A stretch of 64,000 nucleotides of DNA from Leptospira licerasiae serovar Varillal str. VAR 010 (GCF_000244755.1 NZ_AHOO02000005.1:868001-932000), one strand, 5' to 3'; positions 35,495 through 45,444 are shown, counted from the first letter of the stretch. The notes: generated by a model not told the origin, from the sequence alone. Numbers and translations: made by a program.

Positions 35495-36514
35495 TCATCC
35501 CATCGGATACGGTATTTTTTTAGATACCTCGTCTATCTTTTTCAGAATATCGTCTGACAAGATCAGGTCCGCGGCCTTTAAACTTTCTTCCAATTGTTCT
35601 ACGGTGTTAGCTCCAATAATGGTAGAAGCAACATAATCATGTTGTTTGGACCAAGCGACTGAAAGAGTGGTCACGCTAATTCCTGCCTCCTTCGAGATCT
35701 CTATCAATTCCTTTGTAGAAGCAAGAGTTCCTTCGTTCAGAAAGCGATTTGCCATTCTTCTTTGTCTTTCTGTCGGAAGATTTGCATAACGTGTAAACCT
35801 TGCATTTTCGGGTGGAGTGGGCCCATTGTATTTTCCAGTCAATACCCCTCCTGCTAATGGAGAGTAAGGAAGAAGGCTTATTTGTTCTCTTCTGCATATA
35901 TCAGAGAGGGCGTCTTCGAATCTTCTGTTTAAGATACTGAAATTATTCTGGATGGATTCGTATTTGGCGAGTTTGTTCGTGTGGGAAACTTCTAAACTTT
36001 TCATAGTTCCCCAAGCGGTTTCGTTACTGCTCCCTATATACCTAACTTTACCTTCGTCTATCAATTCGGTCAAAGCTTCTAACGTTTCTTCATATCCGAA
36101 ATCATGGTCAGGCCAATGAGTTTGGTATAAGTCTATATAATCTGTTCCGAGTCTTTTTAAACTTCCTTCGATCGCTATTTTTATATTTCTGCGATCTAAC
36201 GCAGTCTTACCTTCTCTTACCGGAGGAGTGAACCATCCATGACCGGGGCCGCAGACCTTAGTTGCGATCAGGATAGATTCTCTCTTTTTAGTCTTTAACC
36301 AATTGCCGAAAATTTTTTCAGTGGCATGAACATACTCCGCTTCCGGAGGAACAGGATAGATTTCCGCTGTATCGTAAAAATCTATCCCGGAATCGAAGGC
36401 CTTGTTCAAAATTCGATGAGCTTCTTTCTCGTCGCAACTAGAACCGAAAGTCATAGTTCCCATACAAATTTCGGAAACCACCATTCCCGTTTTTCCAAGC
36501 CTTCTTTTTTTCAT
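35495..36514 (-). CDS. aldo/keto reductase
   Basis: 339 residues, TIM barrel. Catalytic Asp/Tyr in FYDTAEIYP, Lys in ILIATKVCG, His in [16 protein letters not shown]-binding residues in the [15 protein letters not shown] end. The opening [24 protein letters not shown] is typical of the group related to E. coli Tas and to voltage-channel beta subunits. Substrate unknown. GAGGA stands 5 nt before the ATG. The gene begins 12 nt after the gamma-glutamyltransferase stop. Confidence 0.9.
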   Translation of the reverse strand: MKKRRLGKTGMVVSEICMGTMTFGSSCDEKEAHRILNKAFDSGIDFYDTAEIYPVPPEAEYVHATEKIFGNWLKTKKRESILIATKVCGPGHGWFTPPVREGKTALDRRNIKIAIEGSLKRLGTDYIDLYQTHWPDHDFGYEETLEALTELIDEGKVRYIGSSNETAWGTMKSLEVSHTNKLAKYESIQNNFSILNRRFEDALSDICRREQISLLPYSPLAGGVLTGKYNGPTPPENARFTRYANLPTERQRRMANRFLNEGTLASTKELIEISKEAGISVTTLSVAWSKQHDYVASTIIGANTVEQLEESLKAADLILSDDILKKIDEVSKKIPYPMG

Positions 36515-36526
36515 TCTTTCCTCTTA

Positions 36527-38443
36527 TTATTTTCCTTCCGCCCAGGATTCTTTTCGTGGGTCGGCTCCGCCATATAAAATCCCTGTTTTAGGATCTTTTA
36601 AAGAAATACAAGGAGCCCCGAAGTCATATTCCCATTTTTCTCTCTCTTTGACTTCGTAGCCTAGAGCTTCGAGCGCTTTTCCTTCTTTTTTATAGATCTC
36701 TTCTTCTAATTCTATTCGCCCCGGATAATATTTATGAGGAGAGAATGCGTCTGGCCAGTTCAAGGAACGGAAACGAGGCGCGTTAACAGCTTCTTGAGGA
36801 TCCATGCCGAAAACCACTAAATTTAAGAATACCTGGATTACTGCCTGGGTTTGCATGTCTCCGCCTGGAGTCCCAAAGCTCATCCAAAATTTCCCATCCT
36901 TAAATACCATAGACGCGTTAGGCGTAATCGTCGGTCTTTTTCCGGGAACCAAGGCGGATGGATGGTTCGGATCTAAACGGAATTGTGTCATTCTAATCCC
37001 TAATGTGATATCACCCTCGATGATCGGGGATTGAGGGAAATCACTCGGAGTTAGAGATAAAGAATTTCCTTTAGAGTCGATGATGCTCAAATAAGTTGTA
37101 TCTCTTCCTATTTTTCCGGATTCCGTTCTTTCCCAAAAGTTTGGAGTAAGATCGAAGAAAGGTTCTTTATTCAGCGCGACAGAATCTTCCTTTTGATATG
37201 CGATCTTTTTCGCGTTAGCAGGAGATTCGAATAAGAATGGATTTCCAGATGGGGGAGTTTTTCCGAACGCTTTAGATTGTAGTAGTTTTCTTCTTTCTGC
37301 AGCATATTCTTTACTAAGTAGGCCCTTTTCCGGAACGGAAACGTAAGCGGGATCTCCAAAATATTTTTCGCGATCAGCCATCGCTAACTCGATTGCCTGC
37401 ACGACAGTGTGAACATATTCCTTGGAGTTATGGCCCATTGACTTTAGGTCTATCCCGTCTAAAATTTGTAGAACGATCGGAACGACAGCTCCTTGGTTCC
37501 AAGTACGATTCGAGAAGATCGTATAGGGTCCATAATTTCCTTGCAAAGGAACTTCCCAATCCGCGCTGTACCTAACCAGATCCGATTTTACCATTGTGCC
37601 ATCATGCTCTTCGTGGGCTTTGGCGATCTTATCCGCTATCGGCCCTTTATAAAAATAATCTCTCAGAGCTTCCAGGGAATCCGCACGGTTTTTTCCGGAA
37701 GAAGAGGCGAGCCTTTCCGCCTCCGCCAACTCTTTCAGTGTAGCGGATAACGCAGGCCTTCTGAATCTTTCTCCAGGATGAAGAGGTTTCCACCATTTAT
37801 CTCCCACATAAATTTTTGCATTGTATGGGAGTAAAAATTTAAGGCCCAATCTTTTGAGAACTCCTATGTTTAGATTTCTCATTAAAATTCTATGAACCGG
37901 AAAACCTTCTTCCGCAATTTGTATGGCAGGTTTACTTACTTCTTCAAAAGATTTTGTACCGTATTTCTTTAGTAAAGCTACGATCACATCCGGAGAAGCC
38001 GGGACCAATTGAGAGGAATATTTTAACATTGGGATATAATCATGCCCACGTGATTTGAAATATTCGATTGTGGCCTTTGCAGGTGCAGTCCCTACTCCGA
38101 TGTAGCTATGGACTTTTTTGTCGGCCTGATCGTAATAGAGTAAAGGAGCTACTCCCGGAAAAGAAGCTTCTTCTCCTTGTGTTACGTTTAAAACTAAAAG
38201 AGCTGCCACTCCTGCATCTGCAGCATTCCCACCCTTCTCTAAAATTTCCAAAGCGGCTTTGGTGGCTAAAGGATGACCGCTTGCTACCATTAACTTAGAA
38301 CCTTGGGCGGTAGGTCTTTCCGTATGATACGGATCTTGGAAACTTATGGTCTCTCCAGGTTGGGAAGTCGCGTAATAGAATACAACAAGAACTAGAACGA
38401 CGACTAATATCCCTGACAAAGAATACGCTAGGATTTTTTTCAT
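36527..38443 (-). CDS. ggt: gamma-glutamyltransferase
   Basis: 638 residues, Ntn-hydrolase. One N-terminal membrane helix (ILAYSLSGILVVVLVLVVFYYAT) rather than a cleavable signal. The self-processing and nucleophile Thr is in GRDTTYLSIIDSKGN (about residue 455), with downstream GDITLGIRMTQF and the PGKRPTITPNASMVFKDGKFWMSFGTPGGDMQTQ block. It removes gamma-glutamyl from glutathione and similar peptides outside the cytoplasm. GAGGAG precedes the ATG. It may be co-transcribed with the aldo/keto reductase. The 232-nt gap upstream holds no gene. Confidence 0.9.
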   Translation of the reverse strand: MKKILAYSLSGILVVVLVLVVFYYATSQPGETISFQDPYHTERPTAQGSKLMVASGHPLATKAALEILEKGGNAADAGVAALLVLNVTQGEEASFPGVAPLLYYDQADKKVHSYIGVGTAPAKATIEYFKSRGHDYIPMLKYSSQLVPASPDVIVALLKKYGTKSFEEVSKPAIQIAEEGFPVHRILMRNLNIGVLKRLGLKFLLPYNAKIYVGDKWWKPLHPGERFRRPALSATLKELAEAERLASSSGKNRADSLEALRDYFYKGPIADKIAKAHEEHDGTMVKSDLVRYSADWEVPLQGNYGPYTIFSNRTWNQGAVVPIVLQILDGIDLKSMGHNSKEYVHTVVQAIELAMADREKYFGDPAYVSVPEKGLLSKEYAAERRKLLQSKAFGKTPPSGNPFLFESPANAKKIAYQKEDSVALNKEPFFDLTPNFWERTESGKIGRDTTYLSIIDSKGNSLSLTPSDFPQSPIIEGDITLGIRMTQFRLDPNHPSALVPGKRPTITPNASMVFKDGKFWMSFGTPGGDMQTQAVIQVFLNLVVFGMDPQEAVNAPRFRSLNWPDAFSPHKYYPGRIELEEEIYKKEGKALEALGYEVKEREKWEYDFGAPCISLKDPKTGILYGGADPRKESWAEGK

Positions 38444-38675
38444 GATCTCCTCTTCAATGCGAGAGGATCTTTCTAATTCTCACGAAAGAACGAGCAAGAA
38501 TTTTTTATATTCGAAAGTTCTGAAAGGAATGAACGGAATTTATAACTTTTAAACGGTAGTAGCGGTCGCCGCGTTTGGGATCTCGCGGTATTGACGTAGA
38601 GGCAAGAAATGAGACTTTCCGAAACCAACCGAGGCTGCATCATAAAAATATAATGCAACTTGTTAAAAAATTCAG

Positions 38676-39800
38676 TTATTCCAGAAGTTCTACTTTTCCG
38701 GAAATTGGAGCAATGGAACGGATCTTATCTTTTTTATAATCTAATTCGTATAGAGTATAATTATTATAGGGTCTGTATTCCTGATCTTTGGATTGTTTTA
38801 CAAATTCAGGATCTCCTAAGAAGTAAACGGACCCGTTTTTAACAACGGGAAAACATCCCACAAAGGAAGAATCGTATCTTTGTTTGGTTTTTAGATCTAC
38901 AACTACTATGTTTCCTAATTTTCCGTCGGCTCTTTCGGTAAAGGAGATCACTTTTCCTTCCGGACCGAAGCTAATATTCACCTGTTCCCTATTTTCCTTA
39001 GGTTCTTTGGATTGAGGGTTTACGGGAAATGGATAAAACGGGTCCAAGAAGGTAATCAATTCTCCGGTTAAGGACGGAAGTTTATAAAGTTTGTTTTCCT
39101 TGTCGGTCGCTATACGCACTAAAACCAGATCTTCTGCAATAGAATACACATCGGTGATCTGCAATTTTCCGCTTTCGATCCAAGCTAGAGTTTTTAATTC
39201 GGAAGTTTCGAGAGAATACTTATGGATCGGAACTCTGAGAGATTCTTCTCCATGTTCCGAGTAACGTACTTCGTTACCTATCAATACAAGATTTTTTTGG
39301 TCCGGAGAAACGAAAGGCTGGTAACCGGGGAGTGATTTTATCTCCTTCTCTTTTTCGTAATCGTATAAAACGGTTTCCCATCTATCCGAATTTTTTCTAG
39401 AGAAGATCACAATGGATTTATCTTTTAAAAAGCCGCTGTTGCCTGGAAATGCGTCTCTTGTTCCTTTGATTGTTTTAACTTTAGAGTTGGTTAAGTTCAA
39501 TAAGTTCAGTTCTTTGGAAGTTCTAAAAAGAATATAGTTTTGTTTTCTAAAGACCGGGATCCCTTTCTCTTGGGTGCCTGTATAAACCAATCCGGTTTTT
39601 CCGTTGATGGACGAAATAGAAATGAGTCTTAAAATACCCTTATCTTCTTGGACCGCATATACGGGGCTCATAAAAGAAACGGGAGTAGGAGTTACTGAGA
39701 GGATCGGATCTTGAAGGATCGATACGATAAAGACAGAACCTAAAATTCGGAAGAGAGCAAGTTTCAGAAAGTTATTTTTATGTATATCCTTCGCTTGCAT
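38676..39800 (-). CDS. exported beta-propeller-like protein of unknown function
   Basis: 374 residues. N-terminal hydrophobic segment (LKLALFRILGSVFIVSILQ) that may be a signal or anchor, then repeated beta-rich blades without strict repeats (YEKEKEIKSLPGYQPFVSPDQKNLVLIGNE; IVVVDLKTKQRYDSSFVGCFPVVKNGSVYFLG). The style resembles TolB/WD-type propellers. It is last in a minus-strand run after the acylphosphatase gene (84 nt gap). No specific family recognised. Confidence 0.6.
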   Translation of the reverse strand: MQAKDIHKNNFLKLALFRILGSVFIVSILQDPILSVTPTPVSFMSPVYAVQEDKGILRLISISSINGKTGLVYTGTQEKGIPVFRKQNYILFRTSKELNLLNLTNSKVKTIKGTRDAFPGNSGFLKDKSIVIFSRKNSDRWETVLYDYEKEKEIKSLPGYQPFVSPDQKNLVLIGNEVRYSEHGEESLRVPIHKYSLETSELKTLAWIESGKLQITDVYSIAEDLVLVRIATDKENKLYKLPSLTGELITFLDPFYPFPVNPQSKEPKENREQVNISFGPEGKVISFTERADGKLGNIVVVDLKTKQRYDSSFVGCFPVVKNGSVYFLGDPEFVKQSKDQEYRPYNNYTLYELDYKKDKIRSIAPISGKVELLE

Positions 39801-39884
39801 ACAGTCATTCTCCGAAAAAATCCAGGTTTCGTCAGTAAAATTTATCCGATCAACTCGGATCGGTTTCCTAACCGGAAAATTAGA

Positions 39885-40172
39885 TCAACGTTTGATCTCG
39901 AAAGTCCTAAACGTACCTTTAGCATCTTCCCATTGGATTGTAGCTTCCGTTACTTTAGCTTTAGAAGGTCCTCTTTGGACTGCTTTGTACAAATCTTCTA
40001 TAAAAACTTTGTCTCCTTCCACCACTACTTCAACTTCTCCTGTCGGAAGATTCATAGTGTAACCTTTTAGTCGGCATTCTTGCGCTCTTTGTAGCACAAA
40101 ATATCTAAAACCAACTCCCTGTACGGTTCCTCGGATCCTAATTTTTGCTCTAGATTCGTTTTTCGCAGCCAT
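39885..40172 (-). CDS. acyP: acylphosphatase
   Basis: 95 residues, the usual family size. Phosphate-binding signature RIRGTVQGVGFRYFV (catalytic Arg in the GVGFR loop) and the second signature GYTMNLPTGEVEVVVEGDK, where the catalytic Asn (usually in GWVRNxxDG) is present. It hydrolyses acyl phosphates in the cytosol. It lies 37 nt after the globin stop on the same strand; a degenerate TGTAGGAGTTCC repeat lies in that gap. Confidence 0.92.
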   Translation of the reverse strand: MAAKNESRAKIRIRGTVQGVGFRYFVLQRAQECRLKGYTMNLPTGEVEVVVEGDKVFIEDLYKAVQRGPSKAKVTEATIQWEDAKGTFRTFEIKR

Positions 40173-40209
40173 TCAGTTATTGGAACTCCTACAACTAAAT
40201 TATACTCCC

Positions 40210-40638
40210 TCATTCTTGAGAAGAAGCCTTATTTACCATCCAAGAGGAGAAATCCTGCAAAAACTGCCAAAGTATCTCTTTAGATTCTTCGTCCGCTTCC
40301 CAATCTTTTATCGCTTTGCGGTAACAGGAAAGCCATACCCTTCTTGCTTTTTCGTCGATCGGAAAAGGAAGATGTCTCGCTCTCATTTTTGGAGGTCCAT
40401 ATTTTTGAACATAATAGGGCGGACCGCCGAGAACTTGTACCATAAAGTCCGCTGACTTTACTTTACTTTCTTCGAGATCTTCCGGAAACATCGGACGAAT
40501 TTCGCTAACTGCTATTTGATCATAGAAAACGGAAACAAGTTCCCTAATGGAATCTTCTCCAACTTTTGCGAATAATTCTCTGAGACGAGGACTCGGAGGA
40601 GGAGGTCCTCCGGGTGGAGTATAAAATGTCGCGCTCAT
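40210..40638 (-). CDS. truncated hemoglobin-like globin (group II type)
   Basis: 142 residues. Pro-rich N-terminal tail, then the 2-on-2 globin fold: [25 protein letters not shown] (A/B helices), the heme-proximal region [31 protein letters not shown] with the F8 His and the Trp of the G helix. Group II trHbs bind oxygen or detoxify nitric oxide and peroxides. The start overlaps the end of rppH by 4 nt (ATGA-type), so the two are translated together. Confidence 0.85.
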   Translation of the reverse strand: MSATFYTPPGGPPPPSPRLRELFAKVGEDSIRELVSVFYDQIAVSEIRPMFPEDLEESKVKSADFMVQVLGGPPYYVQKYGPPKMRARHLPFPIDEKARRVWLSCYRKAIKDWEADEESKEILWQFLQDFSSWMVNKASSQE

Positions 40639-41120
40639 GCAGAAGGTCCCTTCTTCATAAAATCCAAGATCTTAGGTTCGAACTCATGGACCAATTTTTG
40701 GTACACGTCTTTTTTAAAGGAGACCACGGTCGAAAGGCATTCTTTAAAAGGAATGAACTTAACTCTTTCAAATTCTTGTTCATGAGCCGTTAGATCACAG
40801 TCTTCCGCTTTACCGTTCCAGTATAGAAGATACCATTTTTGGGTTTGGCCTCTATACTTTTTTAGATTAGAGCTTAAATGTAAGGACTCAGGAAAATCAT
40901 AATTGATCCAACTAGGATATTCATAGATGATCTTAGCGTCTCGGATGCCTACTTCTTCCAAAAGTTCTCTTTGAGCGGCAGAGTTAGGATCTTCTCCATC
41001 ATCTATTCCACCTTGAGGAAACTGCCAAGAGCCTTTAAAATTCAGTCTCTCTCCTACTAAAACCTCTCCTTTAGAGTTGAAGACCACCATTCCCACGTTC
41101 TTTCTATACGGTTTGTCCAT
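40635..41120 (-). CDS. rppH: RNA pyrophosphohydrolase (Nudix)
   Basis: 161 residues. Nudix box [23 protein letters not shown]; family opening [34 protein letters not shown]. It removes pyrophosphate from the 5' end of mRNA to start decay. The [12 protein letters not shown] and [10 protein letters not shown] segments also match RppH. The first gene of a minus-strand operon with globin, acylphosphatase and the propeller-like protein. Confidence 0.9.
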   Translation of the reverse strand: MDKPYRKNVGMVVFNSKGEVLVGERLNFKGSWQFPQGGIDDGEDPNSAAQRELLEEVGIRDAKIIYEYPSWINYDFPESLHLSSNLKKYRGQTQKWYLLYWNGKAEDCDLTAHEQEFERVKFIPFKECLSTVVSFKKDVYQKLVHEFEPKILDFMKKGPSA

Positions 41121-41281
41121 CTTAGTAGAGATTTACATCATATATTCGAGAGACAAGCCTATAAAAAAAATGGACCTAAAGTAATACACATTTAGTAGAA
41201 AAACATGATAAATCAATTGCGGATGGACAAAGAGAGGGCATAAGATTCTTTGGATTAATATTCCGATTCCAAAAGGAGGAT

Positions 41282-41725
41282 ATGTTTCTCACGATGTCGG
41301 TCAGATATAAAATTCGCAGACCTCGAGTATTTTCAGAGAAGGATTTCGAAATTAGGGAATCCGAGATACCCGGAATCGGAATGGGACTGTTCTCCAAACA
41401 AGACTTAGTCAAGGGCGATACTATCGGATTTTATACCGGTAGGGTGCTTAACGATAAGTCGGCAAACTCCGCTAAATACTGTGAGTCCAAATATTTACTT
41501 TGGATCTGCAAAGATCATTGGATCTATGGAGAAGGTAAAGAGTCCAACTATACCCGTTATATCAATCATAGCTCCAAACCGAATGTAAAGTTAGTAGTAT
41601 CCACTCGTTGGAAGACTGCAAGATTCGAAGCAATGCGTAAGATCAAGGCGGGAGAAGAATTATTCTTCGATTATGGAGACGAATATTGGATCCATATAGA
41701 TATTTCTCCAGTGGAACAAAACTAA
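41282..41725 (+). CDS. SET-domain protein (lysine methyltransferase-like)
   Basis: 147 residues, essentially one SET domain. [28 protein letters not shown] (N-SET start with S-adenosylmethionine loop GxG), [15 protein letters not shown] (the RFxNHS knot) and [13 protein letters not shown] (catalytic Tyr). No pre-SET or zinc-binding post-SET cysteines. It should use S-adenosylmethionine to methylate lysines of unknown proteins. The AGGAGG at 41274-41279 is only 2 nt from the ATG at 41282 and 14 nt from the ATG at 41294, so the exact start is open. Monocistronic. Confidence 0.85.
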   Translation: MFLTMSVRYKIRRPRVFSEKDFEIRESEIPGIGMGLFSKQDLVKGDTIGFYTGRVLNDKSANSAKYCESKYLLWICKDHWIYGEGKESNYTRYINHSSKPNVKLVVSTRWKTARFEAMRKIKAGEELFFDYGDEYWIHIDISPVEQN

Positions 41726-42023
41726 GTTTTACTTTGACGCTATCAATTCCCGTTTAACAACGAATAGCCCGGTTTTTTTCCCATCAGAAACAAAAAGTTT
41801 CGGGGATCTTAATCATTAATTTTGATCCTATTTCCTGCAAAGAGTGGATTCCCTTTAAACAAAAAGGAATATTGGAGCCTGGGGCGAGGTTCTGAATTTT
41901 TTATCCGACATAAAGAACAGCGGAAGAACTCCCTATATAGAAAATAAGGTCTTACCTTATTGGACTTGGATCCTTCCGTTAATACTATTTCATTTCGCTT
42001 CCAAGGCGTCTTTAGCCTTCCAA
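41726..42023. other. 298-nt region holding the unassigned 5' end of the MASE1 kinase
   Basis: The frame of the kinase is open back to 41859 (after a TAA at 41856) and reads a MASE1-like first helix, but has no ATG, GTG or TTG in frame. A TTG at 41872 with AAGGA just before it starts an 8-codon frame (LEPGARF, stop TGA 41893) that would join the kinase if the G4 run at 41881-41884 were G5. Before 41859 I see no gene. Confidence 0.55.
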
Positions 42024-44399
42024 GTGGATACCGGAGTATCCATATCTTATCTTCCCATTCCTGTCGGTATCATATTATGTTTTTGGTGGGGTCCGGTGCG
42101 TACATTACCCGCAATGTACGCGAATTCGTTGTTCAGTGCGCATCTCTGGGGACTTCACGATGTGGACAAATATCCGATCTATTGCCTCTGGGAAGTTTTG
42201 GCGGTGGGGATTTCCTGGTTCTTTTTTATCAAATGGAGAAGGGGAAAATCTTGGATACCTGATCTAAGAGAGACAGTTCGATTTTTACTTTGGGTGGCAT
42301 TTCCGGCAGCGATATGTAACGGATTTCTGGTTGCCGGAGGACTTGTCCTATTCGGAGATCTTTCTCAGGATAAATTGCTCGTATCTAGTTTGTCCGGATT
42401 GGTTGCCACGTTATTCGACACATTGAGCGTTTCCGTTCCCATACTATTATGGGTAACTCCTTGGATGGAGAAGAAAGGATGGGCAAAAACGGAAGGCGCC
42501 TGGGAAAATAGGGAAACCAGCTGGGACAGAAGCAGACTTAGGAACCTAAAACCAAAAAGGATCGCAGAAATTGTCACAATATTTTTGCTTTGTGGGGTAT
42601 TCGGCGCGATCATACCTTCTTTGGAATACTGGTTCGTATTCGCGTTATTCGTTCTTTGGGCCGCATTAAGATACGGGATTACGATGGCCCTGACTGCAAA
42701 TATTTGGGTGCAGATAGTCACTTTGGTATTTCCGGTCTTATTCGATCGTTCAGAACACGACCAATGGTTTAAGGACGATAAAGAACTTATCTTTTTGGTA
42801 AACTTGGGAATTTTATGCGTAGTTGCTTTGATCACAGGAAGGGCCACAAGCGATTCCAGAAAAGAGTTACAAAAAAGAAGAAGGATCGAAGGTAAACTAT
42901 TACAAAGCCGAGAGCAATATCGAAAATTTTTCGAAGAAAATCTTTCCGCAAATTTTATCACAGACATGTCCGGAAATATTCTAGCGGCTAATTCCTCTTT
43001 TCTAAAGATGTTCGGATTTGAAACACAATCGGAAGTTTCTCTCAAGAATTTCGCGGATCTTTTTCCCTCTTACGATGATTATTCCTTCTTCTTACAAAAA
43101 ATACAGATCAATTCTAGATTAGAAACTCACGAAGAGTTTTTTCAGGAAAAGAACGGGCTGCCGGTCCATACCACCGGAAATTATTTCGCTACATTCAATA
43201 AATCCGGAAATATAGATTCTATCAGAGGATATCTATTGGATGATACCCTGCGTCGCAAGTTAGAAGATCAGTTGATCGAATCCAAAAAATTAGAAACGAT
43301 TGGAACTTTGGCGGGTGGGATCGCTCACGATTTTAATAATATTCTTCAAATAATTTCCGGGTATGCGACCCGAATGCAATTGGAATCCTCTAAATTTGCA
43401 TCTCTTCTAGACATGTCCCGCTCTATCAATGCAGCCGCGGCGAGGGGAGCAATTATAGTTCGCAGACTTCTTTCCTTAGCTAGAAAAGGAGGGGGAGGAT
43501 TTAAAACGATCTTAGTGGACCAATTGATCAATGAAACGATAGATCTATTGCTGCCAACATTCTCAGAAAAAATAAAATTCAAAAAAGAATATAAAGAAGA
43601 ACTTCCTACGATCTTGGGAGATTATTCCCAGTTGGAGCAGGTGCTTATCAATCTTTGTTTGAATGCAAGAGATGCGCTTCCGGAAGGAGGAGAGATCTCT
43701 CTACGAGCTTTTGCGGTGCAGGGGGCAAATATCCGGGAATCATTTCCGCTTTCAGAACCTGCCGAATATCTTTGTATAGAAATTTCGGACAACGGAGAAG
43801 GAATGAGCGAAGAGACCAGGAAAAGGATCTTCGAACCATTCTTTACCACAAAGACGAAGACCCAAGGTAGCGGACTCGGAATGTCCATGGTTTACGGAAT
43901 TATGCAAAACCACGAAGGAATGGTGCAGGTAAGTTCCCACTTAGGAGCGGGTACGAGTATTCGATTATTTTTCCCGGTGGCAAAAACCAAAACTTCTCAA
44001 TTTATAGAAACTTCCGGAAAGAGTTCTCAAACCTCTACTGGAATCATATTAGTAGTAGAAGAATCCCCATATCTGTCGGAAATCCTAAAAGACCAAATGT
44101 TGGCCATGGGATTTAGGTTGATCAGCGCAGATAGCGAAAAAAAGGCTCATGAAATATTAAATAAATTTAAATCTAGCGCGGTTTTAACCGTAATCGATCT
44201 GGATTTTGAAAATTTTTCTTCTTTGGGATTTTTGGAAACCATCAGGCGAGAATGCCCCGAACTGAAAATTTTCGTCTCCGGAACCGACTTCGGAAATGAA
44301 ACAAAGGAAAAACTTTCCGCACTCGGAATTAGCGATCATTTGGAAAAGCCCTATAAGATCCGGGATCTGATCGAATTCTTTTATACGAAAAGTTTCTGA
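42024..44399 (+). CDS. MASE1-PAS hybrid sensor histidine kinase with receiver domain
   Basis: 791 residues from the first canonical start (GTG 42024). Order: MASE1 membrane sensor (about 1-275; GVSISYLPIPVGIILCFWWGPVRTLPAMYANS), PAS (about 300-415), HisKA with phospho-acceptor His in LAGGIAHDFNNIL, HATPase with NLCLNARDALPEGG (N), DNGEGM (G1), FTTKTKTQGSGLGMS (G2). The C-terminal receiver-like domain (about 670-790) has TVIDLDF at the phospho-site and a switch Lys in LEKPYK. The GTG cuts into the first MASE1 helix: the frame upstream reads VLPYWTWILPLILFHFASKA, so the true N terminus is earlier. The ligand is unknown; no response regulator gene is adjacent. Confidence 0.85.
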   Translation: MDTGVSISYLPIPVGIILCFWWGPVRTLPAMYANSLFSAHLWGLHDVDKYPIYCLWEVLAVGISWFFFIKWRRGKSWIPDLRETVRFLLWVAFPAAICNGFLVAGGLVLFGDLSQDKLLVSSLSGLVATLFDTLSVSVPILLWVTPWMEKKGWAKTEGAWENRETSWDRSRLRNLKPKRIAEIVTIFLLCGVFGAIIPSLEYWFVFALFVLWAALRYGITMALTANIWVQIVTLVFPVLFDRSEHDQWFKDDKELIFLVNLGILCVVALITGRATSDSRKELQKRRRIEGKLLQSREQYRKFFEENLSANFITDMSGNILAANSSFLKMFGFETQSEVSLKNFADLFPSYDDYSFFLQKIQINSRLETHEEFFQEKNGLPVHTTGNYFATFNKSGNIDSIRGYLLDDTLRRKLEDQLIESKKLETIGTLAGGIAHDFNNILQIISGYATRMQLESSKFASLLDMSRSINAAAARGAIIVRRLLSLARKGGGGFKTILVDQLINETIDLLLPTFSEKIKFKKEYKEELPTILGDYSQLEQVLINLCLNARDALPEGGEISLRAFAVQGANIRESFPLSEPAEYLCIEISDNGEGMSEETRKRIFEPFFTTKTKTQGSGLGMSMVYGIMQNHEGMVQVSSHLGAGTSIRLFFPVAKTKTSQFIETSGKSSQTSTGIILVVEESPYLSEILKDQMLAMGFRLISADSEKKAHEILNKFKSSAVLTVIDLDFENFSSLGFLETIRRECPELKIFVSGTDFGNETKEKLSALGISDHLEKPYKIRDLIEFFYTKSF

Positions 44400-44400
44400 A

Positions 44401-45444
44401 TTAAGCCGCCTTTGCCTTCTCTTTCACTTTAGCGTTCTTAAAAAAGAATGCAAAGCCCTGCACCAGATCGAAGATCGCAGGGATTTGAGCTAAAGAAATC
44501 CCTACATCCCCGTGAGAGATCAAAGGTGTGAGCACCAATTTGGATTTTTTATTAGGAAGATTTTCTTTTAAGATCACTGCTTCTTTTGCCGGGACCACAT
44601 TATCTCCCAAACCATGAACGATAGAAACATGGCAATCCAGCAGGTGTAATTTATCTTTTACTTGTAATTCTTGTAAGAAGGAACTTTGAGATCCTGCGTT
44701 GGCTAAGATTTCTTTCCAGATGTTTTCTCTAAAACTTTTATCTTCTCTTAACTTAAAAAATACTTCTTTATTTTCAGAGCTGATATTTTCCAAAACGGTA
44801 GGGAGTTCCAGGGACTCTCTGGAGAAACTTCCGTCCAAAACGCATGCCTTTAACGCGAATTCCAATTCTTGGTTATCCGATTTAAGGGCATACTTTACAA
44901 AATTATAAAGAAGTATCATCCTTCCATATTCGTCTCCCTCGTCCGAGGTCATCACATAATCCAAAGTGGATTGCACATCACAATATGCGCCTATAGTAAG
45001 GATAGAAGAGATCTTCTTGCCTACCTCGGGATCGGAAGCGGCGATCAACCCCATACTTCCCGAAAAAGAAGGAGCGATATAAGAAAGTTTTTGGTCCGGA
45101 CAATACTCTTTATTAGAAGAGATATGAAGTATCAGATCTTTTATCTTTTCGATTGTCTCTTTCCGAATTCTGAATTGTGTTACTTCCACTAATAATGGAG
45201 AGATTACAGTATAGCCTACCGCAGCCGCTGATCTGCAAACCGCCGCGAATCTTGGGTCCTTATTTCCCAAGTACGCCAATCCGTTTACCGCCAGAATAGT
45301 TCCGCAGGATTTTCCTTTCGGTGTATAAAGAATCGCAGGAATTTCAAAATTGTCCGTCTTAACTATGATTTCTTGTTCTGAGACTTTAGGAGGAGTCAAT
45401 TGGCAATGAAGGGCGAATTTAGCCGCCTTCCAGAAATATTTCAT
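44401..45444 (-). CDS. alpha/beta hydrolase
   Basis: 347 residues from the ATG at 45444, which has GGA 7 nt upstream; a TTG at 45456 would add four residues. Fold markers: a first-strand TILAVNGLAYLGNKDPRF oxyanion region, nucleophile elbow APSFSGSMGL (Ser within S-F-S-G-S), acid in HGLGDNVVPAKE, His in LISHGDVG. The insert of about 90 residues before the acid strand is a helical cap. Possibly an esterase or lipase; no signal peptide. The gene is convergent to the hybrid kinase, with 1 nt between. Confidence 0.75.
   Translation of the reverse strand: MKYFWKAAKFALHCQLTPPKVSEQEIIVKTDNFEIPAILYTPKGKSCGTILAVNGLAYLGNKDPRFAAVCRSAAAVGYTVISPLLVEVTQFRIRKETIEKIKDLILHISSNKEYCPDQKLSYIAPSFSGSMGLIAASDPEVGKKISSILTIGAYCDVQSTLDYVMTSDEGDEYGRMILLYNFVKYALKSDNQELEFALKACVLDGSFSRESLELPTVLENISSENKEVFFKLREDKSFRENIWKEILANAGSQSSFLQELQVKDKLHLLDCHVSIVHGLGDNVVPAKEAVILKENLPNKKSKLVLTPLISHGDVGISLAQIPAIFDLVQGFAFFFKNAKVKEKAKAA

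Noticed and set aside
42365..43045. 226-residue minus-strand frame inside the hybrid kinase
   Set aside because: Antisense of MASE1/PAS coding sequence, no domain, no start signal.
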